Shown here: piece after piece, positions 10,141 through 20,385 of the stretch | How the letters are laid out: each line of letters begins with the position of its first letter | How positions within the stretch are numbered: position 1 is the stretch's first letter | Assembly: GCF_029852145.1 (NCBI RefSeq) | Contig: NC_079978.1 | Span: 11,813,801-11,877,800 of the forward strand | Direction: 5' to 3' | Origin: Microplitis mediator | Taxonomy: Eukaryota > Arthropoda > Insecta > Hymenoptera > Braconidae | DNA length: 64,000 nucleotides | Program-made: the position numbers and the translations under genes | Notes under the pieces: generated by a model | Database searches by the model: none | What the model saw: only the letters and a program-made list of their open reading frames with translations | Told to the model about the DNA's origin: nothing

Positions 10141-10926
10141 CTCGACTAAAATTTTTTCCTGATTTGCCTGAAGTACCATAAGGACTTTGTCAGGTCAATA
10201 TAAGGTTTGTCTTATGAGGGAAAACCTGACAAGTTCCTTGTCAAGACCACATCAGGATATCCTTATTAAAAAAAAAAGTTATTTGCCATCGGGTCAATCT
10301 GTCGAGTTCCTGATCAGAACCTCGTCAGGATATCTTTATTAAAAAAAAAGTTATCCTATCTCTTCAAATATTTCTATTTACAGGCTAAAAATTAAACAAA
10401 GTACAAAAGAATATTATATAAAAATCACGTCAATCATTGCAGCACGGATTGTTTACTTCTTCATCAGTTATTCTTGGACATTATAATGAATATTATATTT
10501 ACACTTACAAGATCACATATGTATGTCAGCGCTGTGGATAGCATCGAGAATTTTGAATCGGAATGACGCAGGTTCGAGCCCAGCAGTCATCGTGATTTTT
10601 TCATCAATAAAAAACATGTTTACTTCCTCTAATCAATGCTCTCAATACAATAGACAACATTCCCGATCGAATTAAAATTCTCTTATTTTTTTGTTTTGCA
10701 TTTTGATATTTTTTTTTTTAAATTACTAATAAAGTAATCCTGATAAGGATTTGATGAGGATATCCTGGTATGGTCCTGATAAGGTAATTCCAATAAGGAC
10801 CTCATGGGTCATAAGCGATACAACCATATCAGGATCCTCGTCAGGATACCCTGATCGGGATCTTATTTGAAATAAGGTTAACCTGATAAGGACCTCGCCA
10901 GGTCCTTATGAAAAATTCTAGTCGGG
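10141..10926. mobile_element. Motif-array DNA element (CCTTATCAGG words) in the MULE intron
   Basis: Ends are imperfect inverted repeats, CTCGACTAAAATTTTT on the left and, read inward from the right, CCCGACTAGAATTTTT. Both subterminal regions (10155-10345, 10728-10912) are packed with inverted copies of a word like TCCTTATCAGGA / TCCTGATAAGGA in many variants, including AAGGACCTCG and TCAGGATATCC. The middle (10350-10720) is AT-rich with a tRNA-like segment. No transposase gene. The target duplication is unclear. Confidence 0.65.
10535..10610 (+). ncRNA. tRNA-like Pol III promoter segment (possible SINE head)
   Basis: GGTTCGAGCCC (10572) is a good B box, preceded by an A-box-like TAGCATCGAG (10539) and followed by CAGCAGTCATCGTGATTTTT. 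It does not fold into a full tRNA by eye. A diverged relative may lie at 32245-32340 (AAATTCAAGCCTAGTAGTC). Best read as a remnant of a tRNA-derived SINE. Confidence 0.35.
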
Positions 10927-11484
10927 ATAATGTTTTTGATTAGGATATTTCAGAAGCAAGAAAAAAATAAAAAGAAACCGTAGTTCAGCAAAACCTGAGA
11001 AGGAAGGTAGATTTCGTAGAGAGGACAAATTAAATAATTAAATCACTATACCAAATCTACCTCTTTTCCAATGAAGGTCTAGTAATATAGGTTGGATGAA
11101 AAAAAATAAAAAATCTTACGTGGTTACCCTTGTGACTTTGAATGATAAGAAGTTGACGGGTTTTTATTTTCTGGGGTGTTATATTAAACGTTCCATCAAT
11201 AGAAAATTCCAGGGATCCTTTTTCTGCGATTTTAAATAATGTATTCGTGAAGTCTAATTCATAAAATGCAACAGATATACCATCTTTGGATGGTATACTT
11301 TCCACCGAAAATTTCCCGTGATTATAGGTTAATAATTTTTGTCCTTTCTCAGAATTTGAATAATTTGCATACTCTTCTAAGTTCTTAGGTTGAGGAGGCG
11401 TGATATGCAATTTCGAGCGATGCATAGTAGATTTTTTATTATTATAAGCCCCAGCTGGAACATCAGGATGTCTACGTAAAAGAC

Positions 11485-11819
11485 AATATTAAAGTTGACT
11501 ATATGCTCTGTTAAAAAAATCTCATTGAATCCAAAAGATTCTCATCAATTCCTGTAGAAATTTTATAAGAATAAATGATTTCTATGAGAAGTAAGAGGCC
11601 TTATACATACAGCTATAAAAATCTATCGAATTTTTTAAGCAGGGTGACCACAAATAAGGAAAGTGTTGTCTGCAAGTGTCCTGTGCAAGACGACAAGCAT
11701 GTATAATTCGCGAGTAATAATGTATATCGAACTGAATTTCAATAAGTTTACGTAATAGAACATTCATAACGCATCGTCGCAGTATTTGAGTAAGCGATTT
11801 TTAACTTTCCTCTATTAGT
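11485..11819. other. Unassigned segment upstream of the MULE exon
   Basis: May hold a further 5' MULE exon on the minus strand, but no FLYWCH or other domain is visible. The 61-codon minus ORF at 11582-11767 has no recognised similarity. Confidence 0.3.
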
Positions 11820-13420
11820 CTAGTCAACAAGTGCCTTTTTGACGAAAACCTGTTTAACCTCATCGAAAATTATTGTTTTGGTCTCATTCGATTCGAAATG
11901 GCATCTAGAAAAAACGTTCATGTGGAAAATTAGGGCTCGCAAAAATTGTAAAAGTTATAAACAATTTAGTGAAAAAAAAAGGGTTTGGCTTTTTGCAAGT
12001 ATTTCGAAAATTATTTGAGATATCCAAAATTTGAAAAAAGATCCTCAAAGAGGAGGAAATATCCTTAAAAAAAGTCCCACCTCTCCAAATTGTACCGACA
12101 ATCTTTATAATTTTAATTTCATGGTGAAAATGGGACGAAAAACGGGTAGCGGCGCGTACACGCGCGTCAACCGAATCAATAGCATGATGAATAAAAATTA
12201 TTTTAACCGATAAAATATAAATATAAAGGAATAAAAAAAATTTTGTACTTTCAAAACATATGAATAAATAATAATCCGCCGAACAAAAATTTTTACCCCG
12301 ATTTTTCAATTAACTATGCTTTTGTTAATTAGTTAATTTTGACCTGTTAAAAGTTTACATAAAAACCCTGATTATTTCTAAACTAAAAACCCATAATTTT
12401 TTTCACTTCTTGGAGCTATTCTTGAAAGGGTTTGAAAAAGATCGCCGTTGGAAAAATTAAAAAAATCTTGATTTTTCACTTTTTTATTAACAATCTAACG
12501 TAGTGAAAAACGAAAAACCTAAATAAAGCAATCAAGAAAATTTATTTAAAATTTTTTTTTTATTATTTCGTTTTTTTATCTCTAAAAGCTACATAACAAT
12601 AATTTTTGAAAAATTTTTACTTGCATAGTTTAAATAATTGTTATAAACAAATGCATTGTTAACAAGATTTAAAAAAAATTTTTTTTGGGAATAAAATGTT
12701 TAATGAAAATAATGATATTAAAAAAAAAAATTTATTTATTGCTAAAAAACACATTTGCTGATTAACAATTTTTTTTTTTGCTTAATATCCTCGCAGGTTT
12801 GGATCACGGTGGAAACACCGTGAAAGTGTAAACACCGTGGATCCACTGTGGTTACATGGTGGGTTTGTTCCATTTCACCACCGGGTATACACAGTGTATC
12901 CACTGTGGTTACGCGGTGTATCCACCGTGATTTCACGGTGGCTTGACCACTGTGTATACACGGTGTTTCCACTGTGATTACGCGGTGTACCCATCGTGAT
13001 TCCACGGTGGCTTTGTGCGATTTCACCACCGTGGTTCCACGGTGTATCCACCGCGTAATCACAGTGAAAACACCGTGTATACACGGTGGCATAGTCACCG
13101 TGGAATCACGGTGGATACACCGCGTAATCACAGTGGTACAATGGAACAAACCCACCGTGTTTCTACCGTGATTCAAATCTGCGAGGGTACTAATATTAAG
13201 GAACCATTTTTCTTTTAAAAATCATCATTTATCATGTTCTCTTATATTGTAAAAAAAAATTTCTTTAATTCATTTTTCATTTGTTTATTTAACAAAAAAT
13301 TCGTTATGAACAAATAAATTTTTATGCAATATTTTTTTTTAAATACTACAAAAAATACTAAAAACAACCATGTGTATTTTTTTTTGAGCAACATCATTTT
13401 GTGGATGCTTCCCTTCCTGT
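11820..13420. repeat. Repeat family F, copy 1
   Basis: Its left part (11820-12340) matches 60700-61200: GTCTAGTCAACA-GTGCCTTTT, then CATTCGATTCG, a GGAAATATCC-type block and AAAAAGTCC. Its right part resembles the arms of copy 2 (shared ATTAAGGAACCATTTTT at about 13196 and 62350). A separate element (12789-13186) is inserted in it. No coding capacity. Confidence 0.7.
12789..13186. mobile_element. Motif-array element built from CCACGGTG / CACCGTGG
   Basis: Starts CCTCGCAG and ends CTGCGAGG, with inverted similarity continuing inward (TTTGRATCACGGTRGAAAC). The whole 398 bp consists of 8-bp words CACGGTGG, CCACCGTG, CACAGTGG or CGCGGTGT separated by about 3 bp (TAT, ATT, AAA, GTT), giving a period near 11 bp, in both orientations. 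Flanks are TAATAT on the left and, after GTAC, TAATAT on the right. Long ORFs on both strands here are by-products of the stop-free word. Confidence 0.7.
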
Positions 13421-14077
13421 TCCAAGTGTGATCGACAGCATAATAAAAATTGGTAGGTTTTGAGCCAACATTTTTCTTCGTGAAGACAAATTAAATTCTT
13501 CAGTAATTAATCTCAATATTAATAAATTATAAATATATTATATTGAATCATTACTTTCTGCAGACTCTAATTCTAAAAATGACGTCGAAAAATGTCATCT
13601 AACGCTTTTATGAATTATCTACCAATGGCATCTATCGAATGATACGACTATATCATTTCCTATGCTCATTATTTAATTAAGATAAACAATGTCATGATGT
13701 TTAATGATATTTTTTTTTAATTTAAAGTTTCTTAATAAATAGTAAGTAACATTATTTAAATTGTAATTGATTTCGATCATTCAAGAATATTTTTTATTTT
13801 AAATATTTAAAATTATTTTTGGAACTTTGAAATTTCAATCAGCAATTACTTTAGTCAGCAGTATATCTGATAAAAAAATAATTATTATTTACGTATATTT
13901 CATATGACCTTGAATTTAATTCGCGTTTAGAACGATTGGAGCTCTTTTAATTAAAATTTTCAAAATATAAAGCTGCGGCTTGATCATTTGCCATAAAAAA
14001 TTTAACAGTAACAGCAATAGTAATGATGGCAATGGTAGTTATAATCATAACAATAATAATCCTATAATTATATAATT
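13421..14077. other. AT-rich intergenic segment
   Basis: No gene, RNA or clear repeat recognised. Confidence 0.3.
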
Positions 14078-14955
14078 TGTAACCGGGATTTGGTTATTAT
14101 TACAACATCATGCTCGAGAAATAACTAGAACCTGGTGGCTGCCTACGGTAAGTGGACAACGAGGGATAAATTTACATCTTCTTACACCAATTGGAAATTG
14201 CCACGAGGCAAAGTTACAGGACGCATGCGTGGACCTGGAGTACGAGGTAGTAACTGACTCGCTGAGGGGCAGAACGGACAATTCTGAGCGAACAGCAGTA
14301 CAGCTCACATCGCTTACTATTATTACCAGTATCATCACGTTATATTTTCTACTCGATATCCGTTAATTAATCTTGGGGAAGCAGTCTACGTCAATCCAAC
14401 AACTGGTGGAAGTCATTTTGAGTCCAGGAAAACCTGTGGAGTTTGTTTGAGTGGAGTTTTGGTTTGGTTGGAGTTTATTTGGGAAAGTGGAATTTTGTCA
14501 CAAACGGAAACCTGGAGATGTGGTCCTGGGCTGAATCTAGACGCCAAACGTGCCAAGATGGCTGAATCACGAGACGTAGGTGTTTTCCAGCAATAAAGTT
14601 TTATATAAATTAATCCTTGCTCTGGTAAGATTAATATTATCATTTGGATTATATTTATTAAAGTTATTATAAATAATTACTCTCAGTTGGAGAGCATAAT
14701 TAAATTGGAAGTTTTATTCAAGTTGAGAGTGAGGATTAAATAATATTGTAATTATAAACTATGAAGTAAACTCAAGACAAAATTATAAAGTCGAGTCAGT
14801 GATGGTGCTCGCCATTGTGGCGTTGGTAAATTGTCAAGGTCAATCTTCGCTCTCACTAGCTTGTGTCGTTGAATATTGTCGCGGTTTTGAATCAATTAAT
14901 TATTGTAAAGTGGGGTCTGTTGTCTGGGTAAATTGCTTAAATAAAAATTGTCATT

Positions 14956-15008
<53 letters not shown>

Positions 15009-15137
15009 CTATACAAGTCTCTAATTTGATAAGCTTCCTATACTCTCAAGATTTCTAATTATTCCTTGTGACCAGGATCGGGTATTCCGCGCCCTGTAGA
15101 AGAGCTAGTCACAAAAAAGGGGGTTCTCGGTTATATT
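14078..15137 (+). repeat. Candidate 5' LTR of the second Gypsy element
   Basis: Begins TGTAACCGGG and ends about CTCGGTTATA, roughly inverted versions of each other, immediately before a primer-binding-like sequence. There is no second copy in the window to confirm it, because the 3' end of the element is replaced by BEL sequence. A TA microsatellite lies inside it. Confidence 0.45.
14961..15005. repeat. (TA)n microsatellite
   Basis: About 22 uninterrupted TA units. Confidence 0.95.
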
Positions 15138-15830
15138 TGGCGCCCAACAATAAAAACAAATACCTAGAGATTTTGAGAGTGTAGTGGTGAGTTTAATAAT
15201 TGATTTTTGGTGATGTAAAATATTTTTTATATCAATTATTAAAATTATTTTTTTTTTTCGGGTAGAAACGTGTAAAAGGTTGTGAGTTCGTTACGCTGCA
15301 GAATCATATCGGTACTCGGTCGGATATTAGGGTTTGTAAATTTATTTCCCGTTGAATTTTATTTGGTTTTGGGTATATTTTGGTTTGGTTTAATTTGGAA
15401 GGACGGGTAAATTATTTTTTTCTCTTTCTGTAAAAGCACAAAGAAAAATTATCATTTATTAGTATTTATTTATAATTAAAAATAATTTATATAATTTAAG
15501 ATTAATTTTAACGTATTAAATTTAAGTAAAGTATTAAGACACAGGTGTCAACTTGAGGAAAATTGATATTCGTCGAAAAATCAACGACGCGAAAACGGCC
15601 TCAGGTTTATATCCTGCGTTTTATTTAAAAAAAAAATTATCTTAGTTTATTTTATTAGAACATTTTTCAGGCTTTTCCCTGTAGAATTTTATTATTTAGT
15701 TTCGGGTAATTAATCGGGAATTACCGTTCTATAATCTGTTGAATATTTTGGGAACATTAGAAATATTAACTTTATTTTACTCGGTGGAGAATTTTAATCG
15801 TATTATCGGTATCGGTGACGTGAGAACAAA
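15138..15830 (+). promoter_or_regulatory. Gypsy 2 primer-binding-like site and leader
   Basis: TGGCGCCCAACAA at 15138 resembles the tRNA-complementary primer site that follows the 5' LTR in Gypsy-like and lentiviral elements (lysine-tRNA type). The remaining ~680 bp is an AT-rich leader without ORFs, with repeated CGGGTA(A) words (15260, 15411, 15703). The gag ATG (15831) lies in AAAATGG. Confidence 0.5.
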
Positions 15831-17427
15831 ATGGCGGCCACGAGGTCAAAAACAACGCGGCAAAATAGTTTTGCGCGTCGTTTAAGTCAAGGCGAACAAA
15901 CGCCGAGAGAGAATGAAGTCGTGGTAATAAGCCCGGTAACGGAAAGCCAATCGGCACAAACAGGTAGAGTTCAACACTCACCTGCGCGCGCAATTCCTAA
16001 CACGTCAACAAATACGTTAACCGTGGCGTCGTTACCAAGCACGGTAGTATCAGATCAGCAATTAGCTTCTCGGCAAACGGGAATCTTACCAGCGTTAAGA
16101 ATGCCTGTATTAAACGTACCGACTTTAAGATCGAACAACACAGGTAATCTGGTGATATTAAATAATCCCCTGGTAACAAGCAACAATGGAAATATGAGTA
16201 ATGCGACGATCACTAGTAGTTCGGCTGCTATAAATAATCTGGTTATTACTCATGCTAGTACGAATACTAGTAATGCTACAATTACAAGTACTTCGTTGGC
16301 TTTGAGTAATAATAATAATAATAATAATAGAAATGATAGTTTACCGAGTACTAGTGTGTCTCAAATTTCGGTTAATAATATTTCGACCCTCGATGTTCCC
16401 CAAATAAGAAATAATAATCAAACTCCGCTAAATAATAACATTCTATAAAATATGTTGTCATCTTTTGAGTTACAAAATAACTTGGTGGATAATCCATAAG
16501 TAAATAGTCGGGTCTTAAATACGGGTAACAGGGGCAACCCTGATAATGTATTATTAAATAACAACAACTTATTGGGAAACAATCTAAATCCGGGTTTGAA
16601 TTTGAATTTGTCTAATAGTGATGTCAGAAATAATATGAGTCATCTTACTGCACTAAGACCAAATAATCCTCAGGGTACTTTTTGATTTAATTTAGATAAT
16701 TTAGAAAGTTTTAGAAGCATTAATAGTAATGCAAATAGTAACAATTCAAATCCAGACCCGAGTTTAGGATTAAATAATTTGTCACGGCCCATAAATAGTT
16801 TTAATAACAGTATAAGTAATCCATCAAGTTACTTGGACTCAAGAAATATTTCTGAAAACCCGGGTAATTTTAATCAATAAACCATACGGTTGACAATAAC
16901 GCTTTTCCTGGGGCTAACCCAGTATTGGCTTCCGTCGAGGAGAGGATGGATCGTTTGATGAATTTAATAGCTGCTCAAAGTGCTGTTAGCCAAACACACA
17001 CGCAGGCTTTAAATAACCTGGAATTAATTTAATAAATTGTCGGTTAATTAAGAACCAATTATACAAAATGCGAGAGACCCTCGTCAGGCTATCAGTACCG
17101 CGAACCCGGTAATTCTCGGTCTTGGTGGGGGGGGGGGGGGGAAATGGCTCATCTCGTATTTTGCATTATGATGTTCGTCAAACAACATCAACAAGTCATA
17201 ACCTGCCAACAGGAAATTTTCCAGGACAGAGATTTTCTCGTCAGGATCAGTCTATGGATCCTGCTAGTCTTAGTCGCAACAATAATGGTTTTAGTAATTT
17301 ATCAAATCAGCCTATTGCCTCGCGTAATTCTGTCCCAACTATGGATAATCGAGCAACGTCGGAACGCAGATGGAAGGATATTATGTACGAACTTAAAGTT
17401 TGGCAGTTGAGATTCCCGCAAAAATGA
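15831..17427 (+). pseudogene. gag: Gypsy 2 gag, N-terminal part, broken
   Basis: An ATG frame to 16448 (205 codons) begins MAATRSKTTRQNSFARR and is then dominated by Asn, Ser and Thr, with poly-Asn from an AAT run at 16310-16330. From 16449 to 17121 the Asn-rich composition continues in shifting frames with several stops. A G-run of about 14 (17127-17140) precedes another short open stretch (17122-17427). This is the low-complexity Gag N-terminus, probably broken by slippage in simple runs. I infer Gag from position and from the capsid/nucleocapsid that follow. Confidence 0.6.
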
Positions 17428-18622
17428 AATCAGTGCGGATCAATTTCTTTTATCAGTCGAAGCTAAAGCGTCGAGACAGAGGTGGTCGGATGATGGAGTT
17501 TTGCAATTAATGGGTCACTTGTTGGTGGGTCAGGCGGCATATTGGTATGACGTAAATTATCCGAGGTGGGTTGGTTATAACCAGTTTCGAGAGGAATTTT
17601 TGGATACGTATGGTTTAGTAAAAACGGACCAGCAGGTAGTAATGGAACTAGTCCAAATGCGTCCTAAAGACAACGAATCTCCATCTGAGTTTGTTTTCAG
17701 GATGCAGCAGATGTATCGCCTCATGAGTCGACCACCGTCCGAGTTTGAGCAAGTAACTACAATCCGTAACCATCTTCAGGGCGAATTAAGGAACCTGGTA
17801 TTTGCACGGTCGGTGGCTACATATGATGGCCTACACGCTGCTATTCGGGAAGCAACTCAAACGATGGAGAAAAGTCGTCGAGTTTTTGGTGATTCGAGTT
17901 CGGGTAAATTTCCAAAGCCGCGTGAAAAAACGCGTTTTGCTGCGTTACAAGGGACTGAGTTGTCTCTAGACACTGGCGAGGATGGCCAGTCTTTACTTAT
18001 TGAAGAGGTTATCGAGGATGAGGAAGGAAATATCACAGTTTGTGCTAGTACAAGTTCTAATCAAAGAACCTGGCGTAATAGCAAGTTCCGACCTCGTCCA
18101 CGTTTTAATGTTCAAATTAAAGGAGATAGAGCAATTCCTAAAGCGCCGGTACAACCTCTCGCGCTATCTACTCAGTCTTCAGGCACACAGCAGCCTCAAT
18201 ACCCTATTCCTTCTTTATATTATTATTCTTACCCTTATTATCCAAATCCTCAACAATTTCCTCAATTGCCAGATCCTAAAATAGTTCCGTCTCAACCACC
18301 AATTCCAGCAAGTAATACTCAGGCTTCATTACCTGCTGCTGTACCTGCACCGGTTCATAAACTACCTTGGTCGGTTTCTCAAAATCAATATCCGCGTACG
18401 TGTTATAATTGTGGGCAAATCGGGCATACTTTTGATGTATGCGTTAACCCAAGAGTTGACGTTTGTAATCTTTGTCATCAGCCCGGACATACTAGAAACG
18501 CGTGTAAAATATATCAAATGGAAACGGGTAATACATCTAACCCGGTAACAACTGCCGTCCAATACCTTCAGGTAGATCAACCTGCATCCCAAATCTCGAA
18601 TTATAATGCAAAAAACGATTAA
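17425..18622 (+). CDS. gag: Gypsy 2 Gag capsid and nucleocapsid region
   Basis: The Met at 17501 is internal: the same frame is open from about 17425 (reading NEISADQFLLSVEAKASRQR) and joins the upstream part only through a frameshift. A retrotransposon-type Gag core follows (LVGQAAYWYDV; FREEFLDTYG), then a Pro/Tyr-rich linker and two CX2CX4HX4C zinc knuckles (CYNCGQIGHTFDVC and CNLCHQPGHTRNAC) near the C-terminus. The stop is at 18620-18622. The protein packages element RNA. This is the best-preserved piece of this element. Confidence 0.8.
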
Positions 18623-18942
18623 CACCCTTTCGAATAACATCTCCGTCGGATAAGGGTGGGAACGTAAATAACCCGGGGGTGTCAGAAAATGAATTTGGAA
18701 AATTAAAATCAAATGAAAGGAAATTCAGCCTTAAGCAGATTCAACGAAGAATCAATTATTAACAATTTATTGATTTTCAAAATAAAAGTTCTAATAATTT
18801 AAATAATATTTGTCAGTACCGTCCAGTAAAATCTTGTGAGTTAAAGTGGTTTATTATTAACTGGGGAAATAAATTTCAAGGGGGAAAGAAAAGTAATAAG
18901 AACAAGGAGAAGGTTAGTGATAAGATCGGTGTTAGTGTTAGT

Positions 18943-19353
18943 GTGGAGGATAGAGTAGGGGTAAGGGTAAAGGTAGGGGAATTGGAAAAAATTACCGACG
19001 TTTCGGGGTCGCGTGGCGTTGATGCTTTTGACGTGGGTGTTCGCGATGGGGATGCCGGTGCAGGTGGGTCATCTGTCGCTGATGCCTCTGGTGTAAACAT
19101 TTGCATTGGGGATGCCGGCACAAACGGAGTGTTTGTTGCTGATGCTCCTGGTGTAAGTGTTTGCATTGGGGATGCCGGTGCAGATGATGTATCTGTAACT
19201 GATGACTCTGGCGTAAATAATCACGTTGGGGATTCTAGGGTCGCGGGGCTGGGTTGCGTTGTGATTTCTGAAGATTTAGATTTAGAGGACGGTACCGAAA
19301 AAGTCTGTGATGTTAGTGATAGTAATATATTTATTAATAAGGAAAATATTTAA
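18943..19353 (+). CDS. Acidic repeat protein between gag and protease
   Basis: Open frame of 136 codons, Gly/Asp/Val-rich, with a strongly acidic C-terminus. Its core (19021-19260) is four tandem 60-bp units, each a 20-residue repeat of the form DAxGVxxxIGDAGxxxVxVA. It lies about 320 bp after gag and upstream of the protease in the same element, so it is probably a Gag-Pol linker or spacer and not a separate gene. No family recognised. Frames between it and the protease are broken. Confidence 0.5.
   Translation: MEDRVGVRVKVGELEKITDVSGSRGVDAFDVGVRDGDAGAGGSSVADASGVNICIGDAGTNGVFVADAPGVSVCIGDAGADDVSVTDDSGVNNHVGDSRVAGLGCVVISEDLDLEDGTEKVCDVSDSNIFINKENI
19021..19260 (+). repeat. Four in-frame 60-bp tandem repeats
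   Basis: Units start at 19021, 19081, 19141 and 19201, each beginning GATG and containing TTGGGGAT or a close variant. Units 2 and 3 are the most similar; unit 4 has diverged most. Confidence 0.9.
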
Positions 19354-19797
19354 AAAATTTTTGACGTAGATTATCCTAAGGGAACTTTGGGATTAGTAAA
19401 GGGGCCCTTAGATAACTCAAATTCATCAATAGATTTCAATCTAGTTGATGGCAATTCTTTTAATTATCTAAACCAATTTTTACCAGATAATAATTTTAAA
19501 AAATATATATATTAAATGATAATGAGATAAAAAACTTTTAGATAAGGCCAGTGATGATGATTATACATCCGCTTTAAATCATCTTATTTATGCTCTGGAA
19601 GAACTAGAATTGCCCGGTAAATGTCCGGAAATAATTTCCGTCGGGCCTGACGAATTCGAAGAAAAAAGTCAAATTGATTTTGTAGACGCTCCGTATCTTT
19701 GTGCTTTTGAACCTCTTTCTTCTGATCACGAAAGTGATTCTGATATAGAAGAAAAATCGAAGACAAAGAATTTGATTCGGGTTTTAAGTCAGATGAT
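19354..19797 (+). pseudogene. Broken pol leader of the Gypsy 2 element
   Basis: Acidic, Asp/Asn/Ser-rich short frames (for example 19610-19801) with stops at about 19353 and 19513. Composition matches the flanking ORFs; it appears to be the decayed link to the protease. Confidence 0.4.
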
Positions 19798-20346
19798 TTG
19801 AAAACAGGGCAAACCCCTGATACGTCTCCCTCGTTCAATATTCCAGCTAAACAATCATCTTCTCGAGCGTCCTTTTTACCATCCGTGTTGCAAAATCGTC
19901 CTTTACCAGCTCAAATAAAAAACCGACTTGCGTCTCGTAGAGTATTTCTAACAGGTACCGGACCTGGTCCACCTATAATAACAGCTAGAATTCCTACTTC
20001 GGTTTGGGTATTCGGAGTTAAATTAAACGGTCTTTTAAATACGGGAAGCGAACGCTCATATATAAATTCTAAGGTTTATGAGAAAATTTATGAACTAAGT
20101 TCTGGTGAACTCCAGTCTGATGATACCCAACGTCATGGGGTATTATTAGCAAGCCATACTCTATGTAAAACAAAGGGAGGCGCTCCTTTTATTATTCAGA
20201 TTGTATCAGTGGCAGGCGAACAGTACCTGAGCGTAATGGATGGTCTCAGTCATTCAATTATTTTTGGGATGGATTTTGCTTTGGCTTTTGGTGTTCGGAT
20301 CGATTGTGAAACGAGAACGTGGCGTTTTGGGGCCAGTACAGAGTAG
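19798..20346 (+). pseudogene. pro: Gypsy 2 aspartic protease, catalytic Asp replaced by Asn
   Basis: A retropepsin-like domain follows the basic segment LASRRVF. The active-site motif reads LLNTGSERSYI, where this family normally has DTGS; the Asn codon is AAT at 20038-20040. The flap region and IIFGMDFALAFGV (C-terminal strand, normally the ILGxDFL motif) are recognisable. A protease with Asn in place of the catalytic Asp should be inactive, so this copy could not process its own polyprotein. The frame ends in TAG at 20344-20346; RT resumes 40 bp later. Confidence 0.75.
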
Positions 20347-20385
20347 CATCCATTCGAGTCTGTTAATTGCAGAGAATCTCGTGTT

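Larger units (their letters stand above)
9930..11484 (-). pseudogene. MULE transposase gene fragment, two exons
   Basis: Upstream exon about 11484 to 11120 encodes RRHPDVPAGA, then LEFSIDGTFN (first catalytic Asp of the MULE DDE fold) and QLLIIQSHKGNH. It ends at a GTAAGA donor (11119). A TACTATAG acceptor (AG at 10088-10087) opens the next exon at 10086, in phase 0, with ALPFMYMIIESKAKSSYEEV and HLDFELASRNAIK (second catalytic Asp). The joined reading follows the MULE order. Beyond AIK the frame loses similarity: the Cys/His and Glu parts are absent and no terminal inverted repeats were found, so this is a relic. A motif-array element (10141-10926) occupies most of the intron. Confidence 0.7.

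Noticed and set aside
12790..13180. CRISPR-like array of short repeats
   Set aside because: Spacers are only about 3 bp, the words occur in both orientations, and the DNA is eukaryotic.
12742..13218. Four overlapping ORFs of 65-144 codons on both strands with His/Arg/Thr-rich products
   Set aside because: They are translations of the stop-free 11-bp word array in the 12789-13186 element; the products are periodic and occur in several frames on both strands.
18876..19166. Minus-strand Pro/Thr/Ser-rich ORF of 96 codons
   Set aside because: Antisense shadow of the 60-bp repeats in the acidic linker ORF.
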